Made by a program: the position numbers and the translations under genes. Shown here in pieces: positions 8,891-17,369 of a stretch of DNA of 64,000 bases. Position 1 is the first letter of the stretch; the number at the start of each line of letters is the position of its first letter. The notes beneath the pieces were generated by a model. It made no database searches and was not told the origin of the DNA. It saw nothing but the letters and a program-made list of their open reading frames with translations. This DNA comes from Flavobacterium sp. ENC (GTDB taxonomy: Bacteria > Bacteroidota > Bacteroidia > Flavobacteriales > Flavobacteriaceae). The stretch spans positions 1 through 64,000 of the forward strand of contig NZ_JAJMOY010000009.1 of the NCBI RefSeq assembly GCF_020991415.1. The letters are read 5' to 3'.

Positions 8891-9068
8891 TTGGATGTTG
8901 GATATTAGATGTTGGATATTAGATGTTGGATGTTGGATATTAGATGTTGGATATTGGATATTGGATATTAGATGTTGGATATTAGATGTTGGATATTAGA
9001 TGTTGGATACTAGATGTTGGATATTGGATGTTGGATATTAGATATTGTTAGACGTTGGCTGTTGGACG
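8891..9068. repeat. Heptanucleotide tandem repeat TTRGATR
   Basis: About 22 contiguous seven-base units (8891-9044) drawn from TTGGATG, TTGGATA and TTAGATG are followed by a few decayed units to about 9068. A second seven-base array (TAGATTT) occurs after ndk at 62135-62200. Confidence 0.95.
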
Positions 9069-9243
9069 TGAGTTAGATTTTGGTGAGGATGCTGAATGTT
9101 GCCTTTATTTGGGATGCTATATTAGATTTTGGAAAACTACTATTTGTTGGAGAAATAAGATTTTTTTTGACGAATCTCAATGTTTTTTGCTTAAAGTAAA
9201 TGAGTCCATAAATAACGGAATACTCATTAAAATAATTTTAAAA
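9069..9243. other. Gene-free spacer between repeat and porin terminator
   Basis: AT-rich sequence between the heptanucleotide array and the porin terminator. The only ORF crossing it begins inside the repeat array and lacks recognisable features, so I see no gene here. Confidence 0.6.
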
Positions 9244-9282
9244 TTAAAAAAGCTGCCAAAACATTAGTATGTTTCGACAGCT
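9244..9282 (-). terminator. Intrinsic terminator after the porin gene
   Basis: On the minus strand AGCTGTCGAAACAT pairs imperfectly with ATGTTTTGGCAGCT and is followed by a T-run, just after the porin stop codon. Confidence 0.8.
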
Positions 9283-9315
9283 CCAAAAAAAAAAAAAAAT
9301 ATCAATCTTTATCTC

Positions 9316-10392
9316 TTAGAAAGAGTATGTTGTAGCAATTAGTCCAAAAAACGATCCGCCTGTTGGTAATGCATCTTTGTCTAAAAATATATCTTCGGAT
9401 GCAGCGTCATATCTTAACTCCGGAATTATGGTTAGCTTTCCAACTTTATAGTTTAATGAAAGTGTGTTAGCAAATACACTTGAACCATTAAGTACCCCCA
9501 AATTCAAAGCATCTTTAGCATCAAAATATTCCACTCTGTACGCCAGGCTTAAAGACTCTTTAAAGGCATAATTAGCATATCCTACTAATGAAAACCATTC
9601 TCCGTCTAAGTCACTATTAAAATCATTTGTTACTTTAGCGTAAGTAGCATTAAATCCAAGTCCAAAACTATCACTAATTGTTTTTGAGGCTACAAAATCA
9701 ATTTGTGTTTTATTCTCGTCCGTCGGAGGAATTACAGTACCCGGAGTCGGATTTGTACTTCCTGATGTGAAATTCAAATAGGCACTTCCTGTTTCAGCAA
9801 CGTATCCTAACTGTCCAACATAGGTTTTCTGAGTTGATCCTGCATCCATCGCTGATTTAAAATCAGTAGGGTTTGTAATCCCGAACATGGCTGTGAATTT
9901 TCCGGCTGTATATTGTGCCTTCACCCCTGTATTAAAAAACGGCCCATATGAAAACGCGTACGACATACTGTAGTTTTTATTGCTGACCGCATCCAGCAAT
10001 TCGTACCCGATATGAGTTCCAAAACTACCCGCTACTACTTTAAATTTATCTGTAATATCATAAGTGAAAAATAATTGTTTTATGATGAACTTTGTATTCT
10101 CTTCATTATATGAAAACTCTTCTGCTCTGGTTCCGAAACCTAAATCTACAAAAACGGAAGCCTTTCCGAATTTATGCCCTGCCTGAATGGAAGCCATTCC
10201 CAGTTCGAATGAATCCTGTGAGTTGGTAAAGCTCGTTAATCCATTCATTTGTTTAGAAAAATCATATTTATAGTAAGCGTCTGCCGATCCTCCCCAAGTT
10301 GTTGCCGGTGAAACTGAAGCTTCAGTATCATCCTGGGCAAAAGCAAAAGAACTTGTTAACATCGCGGCTAAAATGTGAAATACTTTTTTCAT
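9316..10392 (-). CDS. Outer-membrane porin (BBP2-like beta-barrel)
   Basis: A 358-residue outer-membrane beta-barrel protein with a signal peptide ending at SFAFAQ. The mature part consists of alternating amphipathic strands with aromatic girdle residues (for example YYKYDFSKQ, AYRVEYFDAKDAL) and ends in a terminal Phe (LIATTYSF), as expected for barrel insertion. The layout resembles the BBP2/OmpL-like porins of Bacteroidota, which often accompany transporters of small solutes. No partner gene lies next to it here. A short palindrome 365 bases upstream (10756-10778) might be a regulatory site. The substrate is unknown. Confidence 0.82.
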   Translation of the reverse strand: MKKVFHILAAMLTSSFAFAQDDTEASVSPATTWGGSADAYYKYDFSKQMNGLTSFTNSQDSFELGMASIQAGHKFGKASVFVDLGFGTRAEEFSYNEENTKFIIKQLFFTYDITDKFKVVAGSFGTHIGYELLDAVSNKNYSMSYAFSYGPFFNTGVKAQYTAGKFTAMFGITNPTDFKSAMDAGSTQKTYVGQLGYVAETGSAYLNFTSGSTNPTPGTVIPPTDENKTQIDFVASKTISDSFGLGFNATYAKVTNDFNSDLDGEWFSLVGYANYAFKESLSLAYRVEYFDAKDALNLGVLNGSSVFANTLSLNYKVGKLTIIPELRYDAASEDIFLDKDALPTGGSFFGLIATTYSF

Positions 10393-10755
10393 GTTTTAAT
10401 TGGTTTTTAGTTATTAATTGATTCTGGTTAGTTAATCTTTTATATATCTATTTAATAGTATAAGTCATTTCTAAAACCTCTTATTCGCCAACAAAACATC
10501 CTCATTTTCATTAGCGAATTTATTAACTTTTGTGAGAGTAAAAGAACAGCTGCCGCTTTTTTTGATGTTTTAAGGAAAGAATTACGGATTACAAAAATTA
10601 CCTTAACAATAATCGTGATATGACATTAATACTGAATTATTTTTGAAAATTTAATAACCATTTTTTACTCTTAAATTAAAAAAAATAAGGGTTTCAGCCA
10701 AAAAAACTATTTTAAAACAGCCAAAAACAAGCCAAAAACGTCATTAAAAAAATTA

Positions 10756-10778
10756 TACCCCTAAAAAATATGGGGGTA
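10756..10778. promoter_or_regulatory. Palindrome with CCCC/GGGG arms upstream of the porin gene
   Basis: The sequence TACCCC, ten A/T bases, then GGGGGTA stands out in a nearly G/C-free spacer. A regulator site is possible, but the evidence is only symmetry and local composition. Confidence 0.35.
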
Positions 10779-10937
10779 CTATAAAATAAAAACTAAAAAA
10801 TGATATTCAATAAAAATTAATATAACAAATAAAGCCTGTTAAGTTAGATAATCTAAATTCTTACAAAAATACTCATCAAAAACACTTTTTGTCTTACTAA
10901 ACAGCTCTTCGTAAACAGATCGAATTTCGATTAAAGA

Positions 10938-10965
10938 CAAAAAAAAGACGCACTACTGTGCGTCT
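10938..10965 (-). terminator. Intrinsic terminator after the GH5 gene
   Basis: AGACGCAC/GTGCGTCT stem with a four-base loop followed by a T-rich run on the minus strand. It closes the minus wing of the mannan locus. Confidence 0.8.
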
Positions 10966-11078
10966 GTATCATTAAGCTTTAAAATCTATTTGAATTAAAG
11001 AATTGGTTTTGCCCTGCTAATGAATCAATAGAAAAAAAGACAGGGTTTCTATTTAACCAAATAATCTGGCATCGTAAG

Positions 11079-12035
11079 TTACCTATTGTATTTTCGAAGA
11101 TATTCACGAGCCTTACTACCGGATTCTTTTAAATCTTCCATTTTCCACTTCCCTTCTGATTTTGCAGATTTTTTCAAAATGGAGCAGGTTTCATCTTTAT
11201 CAGATACGGACCAGGTAATCCAGCTGAGCTTTCGTGCTTCCATCCAGTCTATGTATTCCTGCCAGGCTTTTAGATTTAAAGGACCATCACCCGTAGCTTC
11301 CATTCCGGCAGATTCTGATATAAAAACAGGCAGACCTTTACTTATTGCTATATCTGTTTTGTCTCTTAACTCCTTTCCATGAGTTGCGGCATAAAAGTGC
11401 ATCGTATACATTATATTGGTAACCCCTAAAATAGGATCGGCTGCGGCAAGGTCAACATCCTGATCCCAATGCGGAGAACCCACCAAAATAATATTGTTCG
11501 GATCATTTTCCCGTATGACCTTAATTACTTCTTCGGAATAGGCTTTGACCTCAGCCCAGCTTTCATAATCCGGTTCATTAAAGATCTCATATATAATGTT
11601 GGGATACTTTGAATACTTTTTGGATATCTCCGAAAAAAAGGCTTTAGCTTCTTCTAAGTTGATATTATGACTGTGCCAGTCGACTATTACATAAATATCA
11701 GCCTTTATCGCTCCTTTAATAACAGCGTCAATTTTATCTTTTGAAAATTGCGGTTCTTTCCTATAGGCCATCTCCCCTAATTCAACGCCCATGGCGGCAC
11801 GAACAACATTACAATTAAAGTCTTTTCGCAGCCATTTAACCGCCTTTTCGTTATAAAACCTTGGCCACATACTATGCCAGCCAAAACTCATTCCTCTTAA
11901 AACAACGGGGACCTTATATTGATCTACTAATTGAGTTCCGACAACACTCAGCTGTCCATGAGTTTTAACCTGAGCATTTGAAAAAGAAAACAGTAATACT
12001 AAAATAATACTAAATAATCTACTCTTAACATTCAT
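11079..12035 (-). CDS. Secreted GH5 endo-glucanase/mannanase (GH5_2-like)
   Basis: A 318-residue (beta/alpha)8 glycoside hydrolase with a signal peptide ending at SFSNAQ, so it is exported. The acid/base glutamate is Glu154 in IYEIFNEP and the nucleophile is Glu241 in VFISESAG. VVLRGMSFGWH and VIVDWHSH are typical of GH5 subfamily 2, best known for endo-beta-1,4-glucanases. In this locus the likely target is the mixed glucose/mannose backbone of glucomannan, but mannanase activity cannot be excluded. It is the last gene of the SusCD wing, 12 bases after the GH27 gene. Confidence 0.9.
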   Translation of the reverse strand: MNVKSRLFSIILVLLFSFSNAQVKTHGQLSVVGTQLVDQYKVPVVLRGMSFGWHSMWPRFYNEKAVKWLRKDFNCNVVRAAMGVELGEMAYRKEPQFSKDKIDAVIKGAIKADIYVIVDWHSHNINLEEAKAFFSEISKKYSKYPNIIYEIFNEPDYESWAEVKAYSEEVIKVIRENDPNNIILVGSPHWDQDVDLAAADPILGVTNIMYTMHFYAATHGKELRDKTDIAISKGLPVFISESAGMEATGDGPLNLKAWQEYIDWMEARKLSWITWSVSDKDETCSILKKSAKSEGKWKMEDLKESGSKAREYLRKYNR

Positions 12036-12047
12036 AACTATTGGCGT

Positions 12048-13280
12048 TTAGGGGATTAATCTCAAGGTAACGGAATCATGAGGAGCGAGATCTGCCACAA
12101 AATTCTTTTTTGTAGAACCTGTCTCTTTGTTCTTCCACAGATCTTTTAGCTTAAAAACGGTTTTACTGAAATCAGCCTCGTAACCAAAATCGGCATCTTT
12201 AATGTTATGTTTTTTCCAGTCAAAATTGACTTTTTTCGGCACTTCACTTCTGTTTAAAAACGTAACTACCCAATTTCCGTCTGATAAAGGTTTTACCCAT
12301 ACTTCCAATCCGTCTTCTGCCCCATATTTAAAACCTTGAATTCCCAATTTATCCTGATTAACTGCGATTAGTTCTTTATTGGTAAGGATTGCCAGTGTTT
12401 CTTTAGACATTTTTCTAAAATCATTTCCGGCGACAAGCGGCGAAGCCATCATGCACCACATGGCGAAATGGGATTTATCCTCCGTATCGTTCATTTCGTT
12501 TCCGACTTCCATCATGTCAAAATCATTCCAGTGATCGGGTCCTGAATATTTACGAATGTCTTTGCGCATTTCAACAATTTTCATAAATCCCCACGACGAC
12601 CAATTTTCCGGATGTTTGAACTCACAATCGAAACACGGGTAAATGTCTCCGGAAATCCTCCAGAGATTCCCAACCGGTTTTCCCCACTCCCAAGGCTGAT
12701 TGTCGCCCCATTCACAAAGACTGAAAACCATAGGTCTTCCGGCTGTTTTTATGGCATTGCTCATGGTAGTGTAGGCTTCTTTGGCAGTAATTCCCTGCGT
12801 GTTACACCAATCGTACTTCAGGAAGTCAATTCCTAATCTGGCATAAAACCGGGCATCCTGATATTCGTAACCGCGTGTTCCCGGATAACCGGCACAGGTT
12901 TGCGTTCCGGCACAATTGTATAAACCAAATTTCAATCCTTTGCTGTGCACATAATCAATTACTGCTTTCATTCCGTTCGGGAATTTAGCCGGATCAGGAA
13001 TTAAATCCCCGTTCGCATCACGTTCCCTCGTCATCCAGCCATCGTCGAGTACAATATAATTGTATCCTGCTGCGGCCATTCCTGATGAAACCATAATATC
13101 TGCCGTTTCTTTTACCAGTTTTTCATCGATACTGGTTCCGAAAGTATTCCAGGAATTCCAGCCCATTGGAGGTGTCATCGCCAAACCTTCAAATTTGCCG
13201 CCCGCTTGCGTATGCGTATTCCCCTGACTAAAGCCCAAAAAGGAAACGCTTAATGCAAGTATTAAAACTATATTTTTCAT
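12048..13280 (-). CDS. GH27 alpha-galactosidase
   Basis: Exported 410-residue family 27 glycoside hydrolase that removes alpha-1,6-galactose side chains, presumably from galactomannan. The signal peptide (ALSVSFLGFSQ) is followed by the hallmark TPPMGWNSWNTFG. The nucleophile is Asp157 in FLKYDWC and the acid/base is Asp212 in WRISGDI. The LDDGWM block binds substrate. A C-terminal beta-sandwich begins near residue 320. It follows the second glycan-binding lipoprotein after 94 bases that contain a strong hairpin terminator (13311-13343), so its expression may be partly separated from the SusCD genes. Confidence 0.95.
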   Translation of the reverse strand: MKNIVLILALSVSFLGFSQGNTHTQAGGKFEGLAMTPPMGWNSWNTFGTSIDEKLVKETADIMVSSGMAAAGYNYIVLDDGWMTRERDANGDLIPDPAKFPNGMKAVIDYVHSKGLKFGLYNCAGTQTCAGYPGTRGYEYQDARFYARLGIDFLKYDWCNTQGITAKEAYTTMSNAIKTAGRPMVFSLCEWGDNQPWEWGKPVGNLWRISGDIYPCFDCEFKHPENWSSWGFMKIVEMRKDIRKYSGPDHWNDFDMMEVGNEMNDTEDKSHFAMWCMMASPLVAGNDFRKMSKETLAILTNKELIAVNQDKLGIQGFKYGAEDGLEVWVKPLSDGNWVVTFLNRSEVPKKVNFDWKKHNIKDADFGYEADFSKTVFKLKDLWKNKETGSTKKNFVADLAPHDSVTLRLIP

Positions 13281-13303
13281 TATAAAAAATTCAAATTAAT
13301 ATT

Positions 13304-13343
13304 ATAAAAAAAGTATTCCCTAACGAGTGATTAGGGAATACTT
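13304..13343 (-). terminator. Terminator-like hairpin inside the SusCD operon
   Basis: Perfect 13-base-pair stem AAGTATTCCCTAA/TTAGGGAATACTT with a seven-base loop, followed on the minus strand by seven T residues. It sits between the second glycan-binding protein gene and GH27 and could reduce read-through into the two enzyme genes. Confidence 0.8.
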
Positions 13344-13374
13344 CAAACAAACTCAAAATAAAACAAATGCTTTT

Positions 13375-14622
13375 TTACAAAAATCCAATATCATCCAGAT
13401 ATATGACTCCCGGCAATCCTGAATATTCTTTCATGAACAACGAATTTACGGTTGTTCCTAATTTTTCAGGATGAAGATCTGATATTGGTATGGAGATATT
13501 ATTCCATTCTCCTGCTTTGATATCAATTGCTTTTCCATCATCATCATTTGTGCCTCCGATGGAGAATAAAACCCTGGTACTTACTGTAGCATATACAGAT
13601 AGTTTTAAATATCCGTAATCGGCAACATTTACTGCATTATACTGCATATATAAACCACTCCAGCTATCGGTAGTACGCTTAATGGAATACGTTCCCCTAC
13701 TCACATTTTCAGTACTTTGGAAATTTTCGCTTCCACCCCATTGCCATGTAGAAACCGGCGTTGGAGATCCGGAGAAATTATCACCATACACTAAAAATTT
13801 AACACCGATTGTTGCGATATTGGATGTACCATATTCTGTCTGCACTTTTACAAGGGCATACGAACCAAAATCTGCCGGAACTGTTACTTCTATTGCTGTT
13901 TTTGATATCGATTTGAATACTGCTTCTGTATCGCCAAATTTGACACTTTTGACTTTTACAAAATTTGAACCGGTAATGGTAATCACATCGCCAGGTGATG
14001 CAAATGACTGAGAAAGAGCTGAAACAACAGGTGCAGGCGGAGACAATGCTATCACATTATCTAAAACATTCACAAAGCCGTTTGTTGCGTAATAATCCAA
14101 ACCAGTGGCAGGTTTATCCGAACCATTCACTTTTAAAACTCCGTTGGTCACATTTACGCTTAACAGGTACAAATCAGGATTCGCTGCATTTGCCAATGTG
14201 GTCAATTCGCCTGTTTCGAGATAATCAGCAGTTACGCCGGCGAGTTTACCCACTCTTTTTTTAACTCCTTTTACCACATGGCTCAATACGATTTGTTTTA
14301 AAACATCAACCGGTACTAAAGTGATATCCGGATAACCCAATGAATTTACGTATCCGTTTTTTACAAGATAGGCTTCCAGAATGGCATCAGCAGGAACAAA
14401 ATAAGTAAAATCTTCAGTGGTGTTCAGAGTCGCTTCCAAACCTGCCAGTTGTATTGCTTTATTAAAAAGTATCAAATTCGTGTTTGCCTTGATTAAGCCA
14501 TAGGCCGTATTGTAATTTTGTTCTGCACCTCCCACACCCGGAAGATCATTATCACAAGAAGAAGCGAGGGCAACTAAAAAGGCACATACTGCTATTTGTT
14601 TTAGTTTATATAGTATTTTCAT
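13375..14622 (-). CDS. Surface glycan-binding lipoprotein with FAS1 and IPT/TIG domains
   Basis: Predicted cell-surface lipoprotein of 415 residues (lipobox ASSC, Cys23). Domains in order: a fasciclin/FAS1 domain at about 38-195 (NLILFNKAIQLAGLEATL, FTYFVPAD, DVLKQIVLSHVVKG, GFVNVLDNVI); an IPT/TIG Ig-like domain at about 196-275 (ASPGDVITITGSNF); and a C-terminal carbohydrate-binding-like sandwich at about 280-415 ending in VIYLDDIGFL. The last domain resembles that of the neighbouring gene. Its position after SusD fits a SusE/F-like or SGBP-B role in capturing mannan chains. A FAS1 domain in that position is unusual to me. A hairpin lies on each side of the gene. Confidence 0.87.
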   Translation of the reverse strand: MKILYKLKQIAVCAFLVALASSCDNDLPGVGGAEQNYNTAYGLIKANTNLILFNKAIQLAGLEATLNTTEDFTYFVPADAILEAYLVKNGYVNSLGYPDITLVPVDVLKQIVLSHVVKGVKKRVGKLAGVTADYLETGELTTLANAANPDLYLLSVNVTNGVLKVNGSDKPATGLDYYATNGFVNVLDNVIALSPPAPVVSALSQSFASPGDVITITGSNFVKVKSVKFGDTEAVFKSISKTAIEVTVPADFGSYALVKVQTEYGTSNIATIGVKFLVYGDNFSGSPTPVSTWQWGGSENFQSTENVSRGTYSIKRTTDSWSGLYMQYNAVNVADYGYLKLSVYATVSTRVLFSIGGTNDDDGKAIDIKAGEWNNISIPISDLHPEKLGTTVNSLFMKEYSGLPGVIYLDDIGFL

Positions 14623-14660
14623 AAGTTTTCTTTTTTATATTTTTTTCAATGAAAAGAATT

Positions 14661-14695
14661 AAAAGAATCATTTCATCGTACTAAATGATTCTTTT
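14661..14695 (-). terminator. Perfect inverted repeat between the two glycan-binding genes
   Basis: AAAAGAATCATTT pairs perfectly with AAATGATTCTTTT across a nine-base loop. The tail is only moderately T-rich, so it may act as a weak terminator or as a 3'-end stabiliser in the SusCD message. Confidence 0.55.
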
Positions 14696-14705
14696 AAAAA
14701 TTCTA

Positions 14706-15776
14706 CTATTTTAATATCAAACCTAAATCATCAATAAAAATGGTATTCCCTCCTTCTTTACCTCCAAATTCCTGAAATGTAATTTGTGTTAATTCAGTTG
14801 GGCTATCTAACGTATTGAAAAGGATTTCAACATACGTCCAGTCAGATGAAAAATTAATAACCGGTTTTATTTTATCATTTCCGTTAATAAACACACCAAC
14901 TGAACCTGAATTTTGTCCTTTAAGACTTATTCTGATTCCTTTATATTTAGAAATATCAAATTTTGAATTATCAATTCCGATATACAATCCGTTCCATTGG
15001 CCGGCTTTCCATGAAATGCTTTTTGAACCCTGCTTTGGATCTTTATCATAGGCAGTGTCATACGGATTTGTTGCATCCCACAAACCATCATAAGATCGCA
15101 GTGAAGTATAAGCGTCATCATAAATAGCGCTCCCAAAAGTTTGTCCTGCCACAGTAGTTCCGGAAACATTGGTCACAGACAGTTTTTTATACAATATATC
15201 TGCCGGTACTTTTACGGTGATTTCAGTTAAGGTTGAAGAAATTGGTTCAACTGCTGTAGTTCCAAAATTAACGATCGGTCTCAGAAAATACTCTCCTTTG
15301 ATTGTAATAATATCTCCCGGGTTTGGGTTAATAGGAAAACCGGAAATAGTTGGAGAAGGCGGTCTCACTTTTACCGTGTATTTCAATGTTCCGATTTTGG
15401 TTACAATCTTCAATTCATCCATTTCATTAAAATATGGAGTGTCCTGATCAACAGAAATTACAATTACATTATCTGTTACCAACGTCGGATTAAAAGAAGA
15501 TTCTAACCCATTGAAAGATATGGATTGCAAAGTGGCGAAACCTGAACCTCTAATAATATAGGTATTCCCTGCATTTATGACATCTGTTGGAACGTCTACT
15601 TGCCTGTCTCCTTCTACTAAAGGATCATCAATAACCGATTTACTAATTCCTGTTACGGCTAATTTACCTGACGAAGAACTACCGCCTTCATCGTTTGAAC
15701 AAGCACTAAACAATAGCATTGAAACTGAAGCTAAAAAGTAAAACTTCAATAGCATTATTTTTTTTATATTTTTCAT
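14706..15776 (-). CDS. Surface glycan-binding lipoprotein with tandem IPT/TIG domains
   Basis: Predicted outer-membrane lipoprotein of 356 residues (lipobox FSACS, Cys26). Two IPT/TIG-like Ig domains follow (about 40-135, with NTYIIRGSGFATLQSISF; about 137-215, with NPGDIITIKGEYF). The C-terminal domain (about 220-356) resembles the xyloglucan-binding-type domain of SGBP-B proteins and ends in NTIFIDDLGLIL. It occupies the SusE position 19 bases after susD, so it most likely binds polysaccharide at the surface. Family members bind the glycan of their locus, here probably mannan or glucomannan. Confidence 0.88.
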   Translation of the reverse strand: MKNIKKIMLLKFYFLASVSMLLFSACSNDEGGSSSSGKLAVTGISKSVIDDPLVEGDRQVDVPTDVINAGNTYIIRGSGFATLQSISFNGLESSFNPTLVTDNVIVISVDQDTPYFNEMDELKIVTKIGTLKYTVKVRPPSPTISGFPINPNPGDIITIKGEYFLRPIVNFGTTAVEPISSTLTEITVKVPADILYKKLSVTNVSGTTVAGQTFGSAIYDDAYTSLRSYDGLWDATNPYDTAYDKDPKQGSKSISWKAGQWNGLYIGIDNSKFDISKYKGIRISLKGQNSGSVGVFINGNDKIKPVINFSSDWTYVEILFNTLDSPTELTQITFQEFGGKEGGNTIFIDDLGLILK

Positions 15777-15795
15777 AATTGTTTCGCTTTAAAGT

Positions 15796-17358
15796 TTATT
15801 TAAAAACATAAGGTACCGGAGCCTCTTTTAACTTTGGATTTTTTCTGACATCATTTGCCGGTTTAGGAAAAATAAAATCTGTTTCTACCGGTGTGTAATG
15901 CTTTACGCCTTCATAATCAGAACCTCTGTCTTGTTTCGAAATGATGTCAATAGCCTCTGCTCTTGGCAATCTTCCCAAGTCATACCAGAATTCTCCCTCA
16001 AAAGCAAATTCGACTCTTCTTTCCTGAAACAATGCTTTTTTGGTTAATGGCGTATTGACATTCAATTCACTTAAACCTGCTCTTTTCCTGATTTTATTAA
16101 AAGATGCTTTTGCATTCGGATCACTTGTTTCGTTCGCACCCGCCAATATTGCTTCAGCATGAATTAACAAAACATCGGCATAACGCATGATATAATTACA
16201 ATTACTCATAGAACCCCATCTGTCCGCAACACCTGTTTCACTGGTTGCCTGACCCACTACATATTTTTTTACAGCCGCTCCGGTTGCATCTAATACGTTT
16301 GGATATTTCGTTTTATCTAATGTAAAGCCTACCACATCACCGCCTTTTAATCCCGGATAAGAGTCTCCGTAAATCATATACGATTCTTTTCTTCTGACAT
16401 CCCCTACTTCAAAAGCTTCCTGAATATCATTCGAAGGAATATAAACTGCTCCATAGGAGACATTGTCATTTAAAATATCCAGACCATACTGAACATTAGA
16501 AGGATTTCCGGCCTGATATTCATTGACTGCTCCGGACCATTGCCAGGAATAAATCGATTCTTCATTGTTATTTTTACTGGTCAGAAACAAATCTCCATAG
16601 TTCGGTAAAAGTCCAAATTCTCCTGAATTAATTACTTTTTCAGCCATGGCTCTGGCATTGGTATAATCTTTTTGGTACAGGTATATTTTTGCCAAAAATG
16701 ATTCTGCAGTTCCCTGTGATATAAATACATTCACCGTACTTGAGCCTCTTAATCTTACTTTTGGTTTCAGGTTTGCTGCAGCATATTTCAGATCGTTTTC
16801 GATAAACTTATATACATCTTCGATTCTGTTGTTATTTACCATCGGGTTTTTTGCCAATGCTAAATTATCTTCGATAATAGGCACAGGACCAAATAAACGT
16901 ACCAGGTAGAAATAAGAAACTGCTCTGAAAAAATGTGCCTCTGCGATTGTATTCTTAATCACATCGGGACTTACTCCTGCTTTTGCATTGGTATTCAGGT
17001 TATTGATCAGATCATTTGATTGGGCAACGATACCAAAGCAAGATCTCCACGGATCTGACAAAATGAAACTGTCCGATGTCAATTTAAACTGGATTACCTC
17101 ATTTCCATCCACATTTGACCAGCAGTTTCCGGAAGACATTTCGGAAAGCGCGAAAAAACATTTTGTAAAAAACGGAGCCCACATTCTTCCATACATTCCA
17201 TAAGTGGTACGTTGTACCTGCTCATCTGATGTATAAAAATTATCACTTACATATCCGTCCTGGGTAGGTCGGTCTAAATAATCCTCACTACATGAAGCAG
17301 ATAAAGCCAGCAAAGCCACTACCGCTAAGCTTTTAAAATTTATTTTATATATTTTCAT
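15796..17358 (-). CDS. SusD/RagB-family nutrient-binding lipoprotein
   Basis: Lipoprotein of 520 residues that forms the lid over the SusC channel and delivers oligosaccharides to it. It has a signal peptide with lipobox LSASCSED, the opening EDYLDRPTQDGYVSDNFYTS, four-helix TPR-like scaffolding in the N-terminal half (AEAHFFRAVSYFYLVRLFG is the family hallmark) and the C-terminal SusD signature (RYADVLLIHAEAIL; RRVEFAFEGEFWYDLGRL). The length is typical. It lies 11 bases after the susC-like gene on the same strand. Confidence 0.96.
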   Translation of the reverse strand: MKIYKINFKSLAVVALLALSASCSEDYLDRPTQDGYVSDNFYTSDEQVQRTTYGMYGRMWAPFFTKCFFALSEMSSGNCWSNVDGNEVIQFKLTSDSFILSDPWRSCFGIVAQSNDLINNLNTNAKAGVSPDVIKNTIAEAHFFRAVSYFYLVRLFGPVPIIEDNLALAKNPMVNNNRIEDVYKFIENDLKYAAANLKPKVRLRGSSTVNVFISQGTAESFLAKIYLYQKDYTNARAMAEKVINSGEFGLLPNYGDLFLTSKNNNEESIYSWQWSGAVNEYQAGNPSNVQYGLDILNDNVSYGAVYIPSNDIQEAFEVGDVRRKESYMIYGDSYPGLKGGDVVGFTLDKTKYPNVLDATGAAVKKYVVGQATSETGVADRWGSMSNCNYIMRYADVLLIHAEAILAGANETSDPNAKASFNKIRKRAGLSELNVNTPLTKKALFQERRVEFAFEGEFWYDLGRLPRAEAIDIISKQDRGSDYEGVKHYTPVETDFIFPKPANDVRKNPKLKEAPVPYVFK

Positions 17359-17369
17359 AATAGTTTTTA

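Larger units (their letters stand above)
10393..11078. other. Gene-free spacer upstream of the porin gene
   Basis: AT-rich stretch without a supported ORF. It holds a palindrome at 10756-10778 and the terminator of the GH5 gene at 10938-10965. The porin promoter should lie in this spacer, but I could not place convincing -33/-7 boxes. Confidence 0.6.

Noticed and set aside
8891-9068. CRISPR or iteron-type origin at the heptanucleotide array
   Set aside because: Units are contiguous without spacers, and no replication-initiator gene or DnaA-box cluster lies nearby.
9055-9267. A 70-codon plus-strand ORF
   Set aside because: It begins inside the heptanucleotide array and ends in the porin terminator, with no recognisable features.
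11079-12035. Calling the GH5_2-like enzyme a certain mannanase
   Set aside because: Its motifs fit endoglucanases better; only the gene context suggests mannan or glucomannan.
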